64,000 nucleotides of DNA, from contig NZ_PQHW01000012.1 in assembly GCF_003385215.1 (NCBI RefSeq), positions 1 to 64,000 on the forward strand, written 5' to 3'. Of this stretch, positions 16,470 to 25,979 are shown one piece after another (position 1 is the stretch's first letter; the number at the start of each line of letters is the position of its first letter). The notes below the pieces were generated by a model. The model was not told where the DNA came from. It did no database searches and saw only the letters and a program-made list of their open reading frames with translations. Source of the stretch: Amycolatopsis thermalba (GTDB lineage Bacteria; Actinomycetota; Actinomycetes; Mycobacteriales; Pseudonocardiaceae). A program made the translations under genes and the position numbers.

Positions 16470-17190
16470 ACAGCTTCTCCGGCGGCGCGTCCTCGATGAT
16501 CTGCCCGTGGTCGAACATCAGGACCCGGTCCGAGACGTCCCGCGCGAACTGCATCTCGTGCGTCACGCAGAGGAACGTGATGTCCGTGGTCGACGCGATG
16601 TCCTTGAGCACCTTCAGCACACCGGCCACCAGTTCCGGGTCCAGCGCGGAGGTGACCTCGTCCAGCAGCAGCACCTCCGGCCGCATCGCGAGCGCCCGCG
16701 CGATCGCCACGCGCTGCTGCTGTCCGCCGGACAGCTGGGACGGGTGGGCGTCGGCCTTCTCGCTCAGCCCGACCATCTCCAGCAGCTCCCGGCCGCGCTG
16801 CTCGGCCTCCTGGCGGGACAGCCCCAGCGCCCGGATCGGCGCCTCGGTGACGTTCTGCAGCACCTTCATGTTCGGGAACAGGTTGAACTGCTGGAACACC
16901 ATCCCGATCCGCCTGCGCATGCGCCGCTGGTGCTTCTCGCCCGCCGGCACGAACTTCCCGTTCTTCTCCACGTGCGAGAGGCACTCGCCGCCGACGAAGA
17001 TCCGTCCCTCGTTCACCTGCTCCAGCGTCATCAGCAACCGCAGGATCGTGGTCTTGCCCGAACCGCTGGGCCCGATCAGGGTCACGAACTCGCCCGGCCG
17101 GACCGAGAAGTCCAGCTCCCGCAACACCACGTGGTCGCCGAACTTCTTCACGACCCCCTCGAACCGGATCATCTCAGAGCTGTCCGACAC
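16408..17190 (-). CDS. ehuA: Ectoine/hydroxyectoine ABC transporter, ATPase EhuA
   Basis: A 260-residue polar-amino-acid-type ABC ATPase: Walker A GPSGSGKTT (about 40-48), Q-loop VFQQFNLFP, signature LSGGQQQRVAIARAL, Walker B VLLLDEVTSALDPE and H-loop VTHEM. FEGVVKKFGDHVVLRELDF and RLLMTLEQVNEG match EhuA. It powers uptake of compatible solutes, used for osmoprotection or as nutrients. It is the last gene of ehuBCDA and overlaps ehuD by 17 bases. The ectoine assignment rests mainly on the binding protein; general polar amino-acid uptake is the alternative. Confidence 0.85.
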   Translation of the reverse strand: MSDSSEMIRFEGVVKKFGDHVVLRELDFSVRPGEFVTLIGPSGSGKTTILRLLMTLEQVNEGRIFVGGECLSHVEKNGKFVPAGEKHQRRMRRRIGMVFQQFNLFPNMKVLQNVTEAPIRALGLSRQEAEQRGRELLEMVGLSEKADAHPSQLSGGQQQRVAIARALAMRPEVLLLDEVTSALDPELVAGVLKVLKDIASTTDITFLCVTHEMQFARDVSDRVLMFDHGQIIEDAPPEKLFTNPDHERTREFLQAVLDRG

Positions 17191-17830
17191 GGCGTTCCAA
17201 CCTTCGCACCAGGATCGACGACGGGTAACTGACCAGCAGGAAAAGGATGCCGGCCAGGGTGTAGGGCTCGATCACCCGGAAGGTCTCCGCGCCCTGCTCC
17301 TTCGCCTGGTTCAGCACCTCGAAAATACCTATGCTGATCAGCAGCGGTGTTTCCTTGAACATCGAGATCATGTAGTTGCCGAGCGCGGGCAGCACCCGCG
17401 GCACCGCCTGCGGCAGGACGATCCCGGTCCACACGCGCGTCCGCGGGATGCTCAGCGCCGTCGCGGCCTCCCACTGTCCTTTCGGGACGGCGTCGATGCC
17501 CGCGCGGTACACCTCGGAGGTGTAGGTCGCGTAGTGGATGCCCAGCGCGATCACGCCGGTGAGGAACGCCGACGGCCGGATGTCCAGTGCCGGCCACAGC
17601 AGGTAGAAGACGATGAACACCTGGATCAGCAGCGGCGTGCTGCGCACCAGCTCGATGAACAGGTACATCGCCTGGCTCAGCACCGGGATCCGCGCCCGCC
17701 GCACCAGGGCGAACACCAGGCCCAGCAGGTAGGCGACGAGCGAGCCGAGCACCGTCAGCTCGACGGTGACCAGCAACCCCTCCAGCAGTACCGGAACGGA
17801 GTCCCAGAAGTAGTCCCAGTCCCAGTCCAT
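17174..17830 (-). CDS. ehuD: Ectoine/hydroxyectoine ABC transporter, permease EhuD
   Basis: A 218-residue permease of the His/Glu/Gln/Arg three-TM-pair family with five helices. ELVRSTPLLIQVFIVFYLL and the EAA coupling loop GQWEAATALSIPRTRVWTGI (about residues 140-160), which docks on the ATPase, are clear. Its start overlaps the ehuC stop by one base and its end overlaps ehuA, indicating coupled translation of the membrane complex. Confidence 0.85.
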   Translation of the reverse strand: MDWDWDYFWDSVPVLLEGLLVTVELTVLGSLVAYLLGLVFALVRRARIPVLSQAMYLFIELVRSTPLLIQVFIVFYLLWPALDIRPSAFLTGVIALGIHYATYTSEVYRAGIDAVPKGQWEAATALSIPRTRVWTGIVLPQAVPRVLPALGNYMISMFKETPLLISIGIFEVLNQAKEQGAETFRVIEPYTLAGILFLLVSYPSSILVRRLERRVGQL

Positions 17831-18537
17831 CAGGTGATCACCCCCGCCTTGGCGAACGCCTTCTCCCGGGACGGTGGCTCACGCCCGAGCCGCTTGGCGA
17901 GCACCCGTTCCAGCAGGCGCATGACCGTGGTGATGACCACCGCGATCGCCAGGTAGCACAACAGCTCGACGCCGTAGATCAGCACCAGCTGGCTGCCGTA
18001 GAGCGGCCGCAGCAGCTCGCCCTTTTCGGTGATCTCGCCGGCCGAGATGAAGTACAGCAGCGCCGTGCTCTTCATCAGCTGGATGAAGAGGTTGTTGAAC
18101 GGTGGCAGCATCTCCACCACCGCCTGCGGCAGGATCACCCGGAACATCCGCTGCGCCGGGCTGAACGACAACGCCACCGCGCCCTCGCGCTGCGCCCGCG
18201 GCACCGACTGCACCGCGCCGCGCACGATTTCGGCACCGTAGGCGCCGTGGTTGAGCCCGAGCACGATGATGCCGGCGAACAACGGGACCAGTTTGAACCC
18301 GACCATCGCCGGGAGCACGAAGTACAGCCAGAACAGCTGCACGACCTCCGACGTGCCGCGGAAGCCCTCGACGTAGACCCGGCTGACGAACCGCACCGCA
18401 CGGGAGCGCGACAGCATCGCGAGCCCGGCGACGAACGCCAGCACGATCGTCAGCGCGATGCCGCCGGCGGCCGCGGCCACCGTCGCGCCGAGTCCACTGA
18501 GGATGGTCGAGATGATGTTGGATGTCGAGTCGGACAC
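17830..18537 (-). CDS. ehuC: Ectoine/hydroxyectoine ABC transporter, permease EhuC
   Basis: A 235-residue inner-membrane permease. EGFRGTSEVVQLFWLYFVLP and the coupling-loop region REGAVALSFSPAQRMFRVIL identify the polar amino-acid permease family, and the gene order B-C-D-A is that of ehu operons. With EhuD it forms the heterodimeric channel. It starts 22 bases after the binding-protein gene ends. Confidence 0.85.
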   Translation of the reverse strand: MSDSTSNIISTILSGLGATVAAAAGGIALTIVLAFVAGLAMLSRSRAVRFVSRVYVEGFRGTSEVVQLFWLYFVLPAMVGFKLVPLFAGIIVLGLNHGAYGAEIVRGAVQSVPRAQREGAVALSFSPAQRMFRVILPQAVVEMLPPFNNLFIQLMKSTALLYFISAGEITEKGELLRPLYGSQLVLIYGVELLCYLAIAVVITTVMRLLERVLAKRLGREPPSREKAFAKAGVIT

Positions 18538-18559
18538 GACGCGTCCCCGGGCTCGAGCG

Positions 18560-19453
18560 TCAGGCCGCGCAGAGTTTGTCGGTGGTCAGGTCGGCTGTGG
18601 GCAGGTTGCTCTGGTCGAACCCGAACGGCGACGCGATCCGCAGCCATTCCCCGTTGTCGTGCAACGTCTTCAGCTGCTGGTTGAAGGCGTCGCGCAGGGA
18701 CGTGTCCTCCTTGCGGAACACGAAACCGCCCGCGGTCTGCACCGGCTGGCCGTTCTCCGTCGGCTGGAAGCCGGGCGTGACCTCGACCCCGGAGTTCGGG
18801 TTCTGCTTCACCAGCCACTTCAGCGAGATGTCGGTGAGCGCGGCGCAGTACACGCGCCCGGCGGTCACCGCGCGCAGCATGTTGTCCTGCGTGTCCAGGG
18901 TTTCGATCTGGTCCTCGGCCACCCCGGCGGCGGTGGCGAAACCCTTCTCCACCGCGGCGGAGAGCACCGCGACCTTGACCTTCTTGGCGGCGACGTCGGC
19001 GAGGGTGTTGATGCCCTGCGGGTTCCCGCTGGGGACCAGCAACGCGGTCAGCGCCGAGTAGTCCGGATCGGAGAACAGCGCCGCGTTGCAGCGCACCGGC
19101 GTGATGTTCATGCCCGCGGCGACGATGTCGAACTGCTTCGCGTTCAGCGCGGGAATCAACTGGTCGAACGGCACCACGCTGGCCTGCACGGTGTCGATCC
19201 CGAGCCCCTTGCACACCGCGCGCGCCACCTCCGGCGCTTCACCGGTCGTGTTGCCCGAGGCGTCGGCGAACCCGTAGGGCGCCTCGTTGGCGATGCCGAT
19301 CCGGATCGTCTTGGAACTTCTCGCCGCGTCGAGGGTGTTCCCGCTCTCGGTGCTCTGGCAGGCCGCCAACAGGGTCGGCCCCGCCACCGCCGCGGCGCCC
19401 ACGACCGCCGATCGCCGGAAGAAGTCCCGTCGCGTCCACTGACCGTGCGTCAT
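18560..19453 (-). CDS. ehuB: Ectoine/hydroxyectoine-binding lipoprotein EhuB
   Basis: A 297-residue solute-binding protein. The N-terminus has a twin-arginine motif (WTRRDFFRRSA) and ends in the lipobox LLAAC, so it is probably exported folded by Tat and lipid-anchored. NEAPYGFADASGNTTGEAPE followed by FDIVAAGMNITPVRC is highly characteristic of EhuB, with aromatic and Asp residues contributing to ectoine binding. The ATG at 19453 is preferred; an upstream in-frame GTG at 19489 lies in the predicted operator. It is the first gene of ehuBCDA. Confidence 0.88.
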   Translation of the reverse strand: MTHGQWTRRDFFRRSAVVGAAAVAGPTLLAACQSTESGNTLDAARSSKTIRIGIANEAPYGFADASGNTTGEAPEVARAVCKGLGIDTVQASVVPFDQLIPALNAKQFDIVAAGMNITPVRCNAALFSDPDYSALTALLVPSGNPQGINTLADVAAKKVKVAVLSAAVEKGFATAAGVAEDQIETLDTQDNMLRAVTAGRVYCAALTDISLKWLVKQNPNSGVEVTPGFQPTENGQPVQTAGGFVFRKEDTSLRDAFNQQLKTLHDNGEWLRIASPFGFDQSNLPTADLTTDKLCAA

Positions 19454-19470
19454 CTTCGTCGCACCCCTTA

Positions 19471-19520
19471 TTCGGTTCAGCCGGTTCACCGAACGTAGGC
19501 GGTGCGTCCGATGGGGTCAA
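19471..19520 (-). promoter_or_regulatory. Promoter and operator-like palindrome of ehuBCDA
   Basis: On the minus strand, TTGACC (19515-19520) and TACGTT (19492-19497) are separated by exactly 17 bp, a good actinobacterial sigma-A promoter. Immediately downstream, TTCGGT at 19471-19476 and ACCGAA at 19488-19493 form an inverted repeat that also contains the direct repeat CGGTTCA. A repressor bound there would block initiation. Confidence 0.55.
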
Positions 19521-19607
19521 AAGATGCAACGAGATCGCCACTCGCTGTTATCGGAAAGAGATCAACGTTGCGTGTGGACAATGCGCACGGAACGTGACAG
19601 AACTGGC

Positions 19608-21629
19608 TCAGCCCTGGGGCAATCCGTGACGTTCCCGCACCACCGAAACGATCTCGTCCATGATCCCGGTCAGCTCGTAGTCCTTCGGCGTGAAGACGCG
19701 CGCGATGCCGCGCTCGACGAGCAGCCGCGCGTCCTCGGGCGGGATGATGCCGCCGACGATCACCGGGATGTCCCCGGCACCGGCCGCGCGGAGCCCGTCG
19801 ACCACCTGCGGCACGACCTCGAGGTGCGAGCCGGAGAGCACCGACAGGCCGACGACGTGCACGCCCTCCTGCACCGCGGCCGCCACGATCTGCTCGGGCG
19901 TGAGGCGGATGCCCTGGTAAATGACCTCGAACCCGACGTCGCGAGCCCGCACGGCGACCTGCTCGGCGCCGTTGGAGTGCCCGTCCAGGCCCGGCTTGCC
20001 GACCAGGATCCGCAGCTTCTCGCCCAGTTCCTCGCCGGTCGAGCGCACCCGGTCGCGCACGCGGGACAGCTCGGCCGCGTCCCCCGACATGGCCGCCGCG
20101 GACACCCCGGTCGGCGCCCGGTACTCGCCGAACACCTCGCGCAGCGCGCCGGCCCACTCCCCGGTGGTCACCCCGGCCGCCGCGCACGCCAGCGTGGCGT
20201 CGAACAGGTTCTCCGAGGTCTTCGCGACCTCGCGCAGCCGCGCCAGCGCCTCGTCGACCGCCGTCTGGTCGCGCTGCCGGCGCCACTCCGCCAGCGCGGT
20301 GACTGCCTGCTTCTCCACCGCCGGGTCGACGGTCTCGATCGCCTTGGCGCCCTCGGCCTGCAGCGGGCTCGGCTCGGTGGTCTCGAACCTGTTGACGCCG
20401 ACGATGATCCGCTCGCCGGCCTCGACCTCGCGCCGGTATTCGGCGAGCGAGGCGACCAGCTGCGACTTCATGTACCCGCTTTCCACCGCGGCCACCGCAC
20501 CGCCGAGATCGGCCACCTGCTCGATCTCCGCGCGGGCGCCGGACACGATCTCCTCCACTTTGGACTCGATCACGTGCGACCCGGCGAAGATGTCCTCGTA
20601 CTCCAGCAGATCGGTCTCGTAGGCCAGCACCTGCTGCATGCGCAGCGCCCACTGCTGGTCCCACGGCCGCGGCAGACCGAGCGCCTCGTTCCAGGCCGGC
20701 AGCTGGATCGCGCGGGCCCGGGCGTCCCGCGACAGCGCGACGCCGAGCATCTCCAGCACGATCCGCTGGACGTTGTTCTCCGGCTGGGCCTCGGTCAGGC
20801 CGAGCGAGTTGACCTGGACGCCGTAGCGCAGGCGGCGCGCCTTCGGGTCCTCGACGCCGTAGCGCTCGCGCGTGATCTCGTCCCAGAGCCGGGCGAACGC
20901 GCGCATCTTGCACATCTCTTCGACGAACCGCACGCCGGCGTTGACGAAGAACGAGATCCGGCCGACGACCTTGGCCATGTCGGCCTGCTCGACCTGGCCG
21001 GAGTCGCGGACGGCGTCCAGCACGGCGATCGCGGTGGACAACGCGTAGGCGACCTCCTGCGTCGGCGTCGCGCCGGCCTCCTGCAGGTGGTAGCTGCAGA
21101 TGTTGATCGGGTTCCACTTCGGGATGTGGTGCACCGTCCAGGCGATCACGTCGGTGATCAGGCGCAGGCTCGGCGCGGGCGGGAAGATGTAGGTCCCGCG
21201 GGAGAGGTACTCCTTGATGATGTCGTTCTGGGTGGTGCCGGTGAGCTTGGCGAGCACCTCGTCGCGGTCGCGGCCCTCGGCGTCGGCCTGTTCCCGGGCG
21301 ACGGTCACGTAGAGCGCGAGCAGCCACATGGCCGGCGCGTTGATCGTCATCGAGGTGTTGGCCTCGGCCAGCGGGATGCCGGTGAACAGGCGGCGCATGT
21401 CACCGATGTGGGAGACGGGCACGCCGACCTTGCCGACCTCGCCCTTGGCCAGCGGGTGGTCGGGGTCGTAGCCGGTCTGGGTGGGCAGGTCGAAGGCCAC
21501 CGAGAGGCCGGTCTGGCCCTTGGCGAGGTTGCGGCGGTACAGCTCGTTGGAGGCCGCCGCCGACGAATGCCCCGCGTAGGTGCGCATGACCCAGGGGCGG
21601 TCCCGCTCGCGATCCGTGGGGTAGGGCAT
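19608..21629 (-). CDS. ecm: Ethylmalonyl-CoA mutase (MeaA-type), coenzyme B12-dependent
   Basis: A single-chain 673-residue mutase. It starts with the MeaA/Ecm signature RPWVMRTYAGHSSA, has the substrate TIM barrel over the first 500 residues (NLAKGQTGLSVAFDLPTQTG; NPINICSYHLQEAGATP) and a C-terminal B12 domain with the base-off motif LDGHSNG, whose His ligates cobalt. It converts ethylmalonyl-CoA to methylsuccinyl-CoA in the ethylmalonyl-CoA pathway of acetate assimilation and precursor supply. GGAGG seven bases before the ATG fixes the start. Crotonyl-CoA carboxylase/reductase is not nearby. A cobalamin adenosyltransferase lies 4.3 kb away. Confidence 0.9.
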   Translation of the reverse strand: MPYPTDRERDRPWVMRTYAGHSSAAASNELYRRNLAKGQTGLSVAFDLPTQTGYDPDHPLAKGEVGKVGVPVSHIGDMRRLFTGIPLAEANTSMTINAPAMWLLALYVTVAREQADAEGRDRDEVLAKLTGTTQNDIIKEYLSRGTYIFPPAPSLRLITDVIAWTVHHIPKWNPINICSYHLQEAGATPTQEVAYALSTAIAVLDAVRDSGQVEQADMAKVVGRISFFVNAGVRFVEEMCKMRAFARLWDEITRERYGVEDPKARRLRYGVQVNSLGLTEAQPENNVQRIVLEMLGVALSRDARARAIQLPAWNEALGLPRPWDQQWALRMQQVLAYETDLLEYEDIFAGSHVIESKVEEIVSGARAEIEQVADLGGAVAAVESGYMKSQLVASLAEYRREVEAGERIIVGVNRFETTEPSPLQAEGAKAIETVDPAVEKQAVTALAEWRRQRDQTAVDEALARLREVAKTSENLFDATLACAAAGVTTGEWAGALREVFGEYRAPTGVSAAAMSGDAAELSRVRDRVRSTGEELGEKLRILVGKPGLDGHSNGAEQVAVRARDVGFEVIYQGIRLTPEQIVAAAVQEGVHVVGLSVLSGSHLEVVPQVVDGLRAAGAGDIPVIVGGIIPPEDARLLVERGIARVFTPKDYELTGIMDEIVSVVRERHGLPQG

Positions 21630-21761
21630 CGGTGCACCTCCAGATGAACGACACACAGAGCGTACTCGCCGGTAACTTCGCGCGCAGCCCCGCAAGGACG
21701 CACGTCACTGGGTGCGAAATCGGCCTGACCCCATGATGACGCCCGGGTTAGCCTGTCGGGT

Positions 21762-22385
21762 GTGACGTGGAGCCTGTACGCGAGTTACCTGGTGTTCGCC
21801 CTGCTGATCGCCGTGGTGCCGGGGCCGGACACGATGGTGGTGCTGAAGAACGCCCTGGCCGGCGGCGCACGCGGCGGGTTGTTCACGTGTTCGGGCATCG
21901 CGCTGGGCAACTTCGTGCAGGCGACGGCGGTCGGGCTCGGGCTGGGCACGCTGATCGTGCAGGTGCGGCCGCTGTTCGAGACCGTGCGCTGGGCCGGCGT
22001 GGCCTACCTGTGCTGGCTGGGGTTCCAGGCGCTGCGCGGCGCGTGGCGCGGGAACTACGAGGCGCTCGCCGGGCTGGACCGGCGGCGCGGCAACGGGCTG
22101 CGGCGGTTCCGCGAGGGGTTCCTGTCCAACATCACCAACCCGAAGGTGATGGCCTTCTACCTGTCGGTGCTGCCGCAGTTCCTCGACCCGGCGACGACCG
22201 GGGCGGCCGAGGCGCTGCTGCTGGCCTACACGGTGCTGGTGGTGGGCACGGTGTGGCAGCTGACGCTGTTGTTCCTGGTGCGCTGGGCGAAGACCTGGCT
22301 GAACCGGCGCCGCGTCCGCCGCACGATGGACGCGGTCACCGGCACCGCGCTGATCGGCTTCGGCGTCGGGCTGGCGGTGGAGTGA
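21762..22385 (+). CDS. LysE family exporter
   Basis: A 207-residue membrane protein with six hydrophobic segments. VPGPDTMVVLKNALAGG after helix 1 and NITNPKVMAFYLSVLPQF in the middle are the RhtB/LysE family signatures. It should export amino acids or related metabolites. GTG start at 21762; divergent from the mutase gene with a 132-bp gap; its stop is one base from the stop of the convergent Uma2 gene. Confidence 0.85.
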   Translation: MTWSLYASYLVFALLIAVVPGPDTMVVLKNALAGGARGGLFTCSGIALGNFVQATAVGLGLGTLIVQVRPLFETVRWAGVAYLCWLGFQALRGAWRGNYEALAGLDRRRGNGLRRFREGFLSNITNPKVMAFYLSVLPQFLDPATTGAAEALLLAYTVLVVGTVWQLTLLFLVRWAKTWLNRRRVRRTMDAVTGTALIGFGVGLAVE

Positions 22386-22386
22386 G

Positions 22387-22962
22387 TCAGAGCAGCGCGG
22401 CGAGGTCCAGCGTGACGGGGAACGGGTCGTGCAGGCTGACCTTGCCGGTGTCCACACCCGCGGAGGCGTAGACGCGAGTGGTGGGGTCGAGCCGGTAGCG
22501 GAAGAGCTGGATCAGCCGCGGGTCGTCGTTCGGGTTCTCAACCCGCCAGAAGTGCGGGATTCGCGCGTCGGCGTACTCACCCGGCTTGTCGATCCGGTCC
22601 GCCGTCATCGACCCGGGCGACATGACTTCGACCACGAGAAGGCAGTGCTCCGGACGGAGCACCGCGTCCTCGTCCAGCGACGAGTCGTACACCACGAGAT
22701 CCGGTCTGCGGTTGAGCAGCGGCACGTCGCGGAGCCGCAGATCGACATCGAAATCGGCCTCATAGCCCGGGCCGCTCGCCTCGGCGAGGAGGTAGGACAG
22801 GTTGCGGATGATTCGCTGATGCACCCTGCGGGGGGCCGGATTCACGACAATGGCTCCATCGACGATTTCCAGACTGCGGCACACTTCCTCCGGAAGGGCT
22901 TCGTAGTCTGCCGCCGTCAACCCGTCGGGCGGGAGCACCATCCACTCGGGCAGCGCCGTCAT
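22387..22962 (-). CDS. Uma2 family endonuclease-like protein (DUF820)
   Basis: A 191-residue PD-(D/E)XK-fold protein. LNRRPDLVVYDSS carries the catalytic Asp and LLVVEVMSPGS the Glu, followed by DKPGEYADARIPHFW, the usual Uma2 sequence. These proteins occur in many copies in actinomycetes and cyanobacteria and their substrates are unknown. No toxin, antitoxin or transposase partner is adjacent. Confidence 0.8.
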   Translation of the reverse strand: MTALPEWMVLPPDGLTAADYEALPEEVCRSLEIVDGAIVVNPAPRRVHQRIIRNLSYLLAEASGPGYEADFDVDLRLRDVPLLNRRPDLVVYDSSLDEDAVLRPEHCLLVVEVMSPGSMTADRIDKPGEYADARIPHFWRVENPNDDPRLIQLFRYRLDPTTRVYASAGVDTGKVSLHDPFPVTLDLAALL

Positions 22963-23036
22963 CCGACCCCCAACCTCTGTGAGTTCCTGAGTTCGAGGCT
23001 ACTTGACTTCCAACACCGTTGGAAGTAAAGGCGCGG

Positions 23037-24311
23037 TCAGGCGCGCTCCGCCGCGCCGATGACCCGCTCCACGCGCGCGCCCAGCCGATTCAGATTCTCC
23101 ACGAAGTACGGGTATCCGCGGTCGATGTGGAACACGTCCCAGATCTCGGTGACCCCGTCCGCGCGCAGCCCGCCCAGCACCAGGCCCGCGCCGGCGCGGA
23201 TGTCGGATGCCCAGACCGGCGCGGAGGACAGCTTCTCGACCCCGCGGACCACCGCGTGGTGGCCGTCGGTGCGGGCGTCGGCGCCCAGGCGGACCATCTC
23301 CTCGATGAACCGGAACCGCGCCTCGTACACGTTCTCCGTGATCATCGACGTGCCCTCGGACACCGCGGACAGCGCAACGGCGAACGGCTGCAGGTCCGTG
23401 GCGAACCCCGGGTAGGGCAGCGTCACGAAGTCGACCGCCTTGGGCCGGTCGTTCTGCACCACCCGGAAACCGCTCTCGTCGAACGTCGTGATCTCGGCTC
23501 CGGCCATCCGCAGCTTCTCCAGCACCAGGTCCAGGTGGTGCGGGTTGACGCCCTTGACCGTCAGGTCACCGCGGGTCATCGCCGCCGCGAACGCCCACGT
23601 CGCCCCCACGATCCGGTCGCCGATCACGCGGTGCTCGGTCGGGTGGAGCTCGGTCACGCCCTGCACGGTCAGCGTCGACGTGCCGGCGCCCTCGATCTGC
23701 GCGCCCATCTGGTTCAGCATCACGCAGATGTCGACGATCTCCGGCTCGCGCGCGGCGTTGTCGATCACGGTCGTGCCCTCGGCCAGGACCGCGGCCATCA
23801 GGATGTTCTCGGTCGCGCCGACGCTCGGGAAGTCCAGCCAGATCTGCGCGCCCTTGAGGTGATCGGCCTTGGCGACGACGCAGCCGTGCTCGATGGTGCT
23901 CGTCGCGCCGAGCGCGCGCAGCCCGTTCTGGTGCATGTCCAGCGGCCGGGAACCGATCGCGTCCCCGCCCGGCAGCGCGACGACGGCCCGCTTGAGCCGC
24001 CCGACCAGCGGCCCGAGCACGCACACGGACGCGCGCAGCTTGCCCATCGCGGGCGAGTCGGCCCGGTGGGACAGCTCGGACGGGGTCGTGATCTTCGCGG
24101 TGTCGCCGTCCAGGACCACCTCGCACCCGACGCTGCGCAGCACGTCCGCCATCAGCGGGACGTCCAGGATCTGCGGGCAGTTGGTGATCGTGGTGGTGCC
24201 CTCGGCGAGGAGCGCGGCCGCCATCAGCTTCAGAACACTGTTCTTGGCTCCGACGACCTCGACCTCGCCCACCAGCCGCGCACCACCGTGCACGTCGAAG
24301 TGCTCGCTCAT
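23037..24311 (-). CDS. murA: UDP-N-acetylglucosamine 1-carboxyvinyltransferase MurA, Asp117 variant
   Basis: A 424-residue enzyme catalysing the first committed step of peptidoglycan synthesis, transfer of enolpyruvate from PEP to UDP-GlcNAc. [18 protein letters not shown] near residue 21 holds the conserved Lys. The loop that normally reads PGGCAIGxRP is [14 protein letters not shown] here: the Cys attacked by fosfomycin is Asp117. The same change occurs in Mycobacterium and gives intrinsic fosfomycin resistance. The ATG at 24311 is the family start; nearby in-frame ATGs at 24320 and 24323 are alternatives. Confidence 0.95.
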   Translation of the reverse strand: MSEHFDVHGGARLVGEVEVVGAKNSVLKLMAAALLAEGTTTITNCPQILDVPLMADVLRSVGCEVVLDGDTAKITTPSELSHRADSPAMGKLRASVCVLGPLVGRLKRAVVALPGGDAIGSRPLDMHQNGLRALGATSTIEHGCVVAKADHLKGAQIWLDFPSVGATENILMAAVLAEGTTVIDNAAREPEIVDICVMLNQMGAQIEGAGTSTLTVQGVTELHPTEHRVIGDRIVGATWAFAAAMTRGDLTVKGVNPHHLDLVLEKLRMAGAEITTFDESGFRVVQNDRPKAVDFVTLPYPGFATDLQPFAVALSAVSEGTSMITENVYEARFRFIEEMVRLGADARTDGHHAVVRGVEKLSSAPVWASDIRAGAGLVLGGLRADGVTEIWDVFHIDRGYPYFVENLNRLGARVERVIGAAERA

Positions 24312-24454
24312 GGCCGTCATCATGCCTTCCGGTTCGGGCACCCGAACGGAGGGGCGGGACATAACAGAGGGCGACCGACTTCGCACTATCGTGTGAAACA
24401 CTGTGGCCTCTCACGGCGATTACGCGCCCGGATGGCCCACTGACTGGGGGTACC

Positions 24455-25969
24455 TTGAGCGAAATGTTGACCCCACCGGCGCCGCCGTCCCTGCCCGAGG
24501 TGCAGCGGGCGGAGATCGACGGCGTGCCGGTCTTCTGGACCGACCAGCCCGGCCGGCTCAGCGCGAGCCTGCTGTTCGGGGTCGGCCTCGCCCACGAGTC
24601 GTTCCTGGAGACGGGGATCACGCACCTCGTCGAGCACCTGGCCATGCGGCGGGTGCGCACGAGCCGCTACGAGAACAACGCCTCGACCGAGGTCCTGCAC
24701 ACCAGTTTCGACGTCACCAGCACCCCGGAGACCGTCGCGGAGCACCTGCGGCGCGTGTGCGAGTCCCTGGCGGACCTGGACACCGGGCCGCTGCGGCTGG
24801 AGCGGGGCGTGCTGCTGGCCGAGGAGCGCGGCAACGAGGGTCCCGGCGTGACCGCGTGGCTGCCGTCCGGGCTGTGGTTCGGCAACCGCGCGTTCGGCCT
24901 GGCCGGCAACGTCCAGCTCGCCGCCGTCCACGCCGGTCCGCAGCAGGCGCGTGAGTGGTGCGCGCGCTGGTTCCACCGCGGCAACGCCGCGCTCGTGCTG
25001 TCCGGCCCTCCCCCGGCCGGTCTGACGCTCCCCCTGCCCGACGGCCCGCCGCGGCAGCCGGTGACCGCCGCGCCGTTCGACCTGCCCACCCCCGCGCAGA
25101 CGAGCATCCCCAACGGCGTGGTGGGCTGCGCGCTGGTCGACTGGACCGCGGAGACCGCGTGCGCGGCCGGGGTCCTCATCCACCGGCTCACCGACCGGCT
25201 GCGGCACCTCGAGGGCCTGGTCTACGACATCGCCTTCGACCACCAGATGGTGGACGCCCGACGCGCCGTCCTGGGGTTCGGCACCGACGTGCCGGACAAG
25301 CAGGCCGCCCGGGTCGTCGACGCGATCCGCACCGAGCTGGCCGAGCTGGGCCGCGGCGGACCGACCGAGGAGGAGCTGGCGGTCGACCGGGCCGGGCTCG
25401 CCGAGGAGGTCGCCGAGCGGGACTTCGCCGTCTACCGGGCGTTCGACGCGGCGATGAGCGAGCTGACCGGGTGGCCGTCGGCGGCCGAGCACCAGCAGCG
25501 GGTGCTGGCCGGGCTCGATCCGGCGGCGGTCGCGGCGGCCGCGCGGGACCTGGCCGGGCGGCTGGTGCTGTGCGCGCCGGAGCAGCACGTGCCGCGGGAC
25601 CTGCCGGAACTGCCCGGCAGCCCGCTGCCCGCGCCGCCGGGGCGGGAGATGAAGCGGGCGCTGGTCGGGTCGACCGCGCCGCGCGGCTACCGGCTCGTGG
25701 TGGGCGAGGAGGGTCTGTCCACGTACTTCGGGCAGAACCCGTCGCCCGCGGCCGTCGTGCGGTTCGACGACCTCGCCGGGGTCGGCATCGAGCACACCGA
25801 CGGGCAGCTGCCGATCCTGCACCTGTTCGGCACGCACGGCGGGGCGATCACCGTGCGCCCCGGCGACTGGCGCGGCGGCCGGGCGCTGGTGCGGGACCTG
25901 CGGGCGCGAATCGATTCCGGGGTGTGTTTCGAGGCTCCGGAGGCCATGCGGCTGTTCGAGCAGTCGTAA
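24455..25969 (+). CDS. M16-like zinc peptidase homologue with C-terminal PH-like domain
   Basis: A 504-residue protein. The inverted zinc motif HxxEH appears as THLVEHL (His57, Glu60, His61), and LERGVLLAEERG about 62 residues later supplies the third ligand (Glu123/124), a shorter spacing than in typical M16 peptidases. Two M16 half-domains run to about 390, then a small beta-rich domain (YRLVVGEEGLSTYFG to WRGGRALVRDL) resembles a PH-like fold. The TTG at 24455 has GGGGG four bases upstream; an ATG at 24464 is possible. Divergent from murA; it likely shares a transcript with the following adenosyltransferase. Substrate unknown. Confidence 0.6.
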   Translation: MSEMLTPPAPPSLPEVQRAEIDGVPVFWTDQPGRLSASLLFGVGLAHESFLETGITHLVEHLAMRRVRTSRYENNASTEVLHTSFDVTSTPETVAEHLRRVCESLADLDTGPLRLERGVLLAEERGNEGPGVTAWLPSGLWFGNRAFGLAGNVQLAAVHAGPQQAREWCARWFHRGNAALVLSGPPPAGLTLPLPDGPPRQPVTAAPFDLPTPAQTSIPNGVVGCALVDWTAETACAAGVLIHRLTDRLRHLEGLVYDIAFDHQMVDARRAVLGFGTDVPDKQAARVVDAIRTELAELGRGGPTEEELAVDRAGLAEEVAERDFAVYRAFDAAMSELTGWPSAAEHQQRVLAGLDPAAVAAAARDLAGRLVLCAPEQHVPRDLPELPGSPLPAPPGREMKRALVGSTAPRGYRLVVGEEGLSTYFGQNPSPAAVVRFDDLAGVGIEHTDGQLPILHLFGTHGGAITVRPGDWRGGRALVRDLRARIDSGVCFEAPEAMRLFEQS

Positions 25970-25979
25970 GGTGCTCGGT

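Noticed and set aside
19454-21761. Cobalamin riboswitch for the B12-dependent mutase
   Set aside because: The region before the mutase start is only about 130 bp to a divergent gene and lacks the B12-box.
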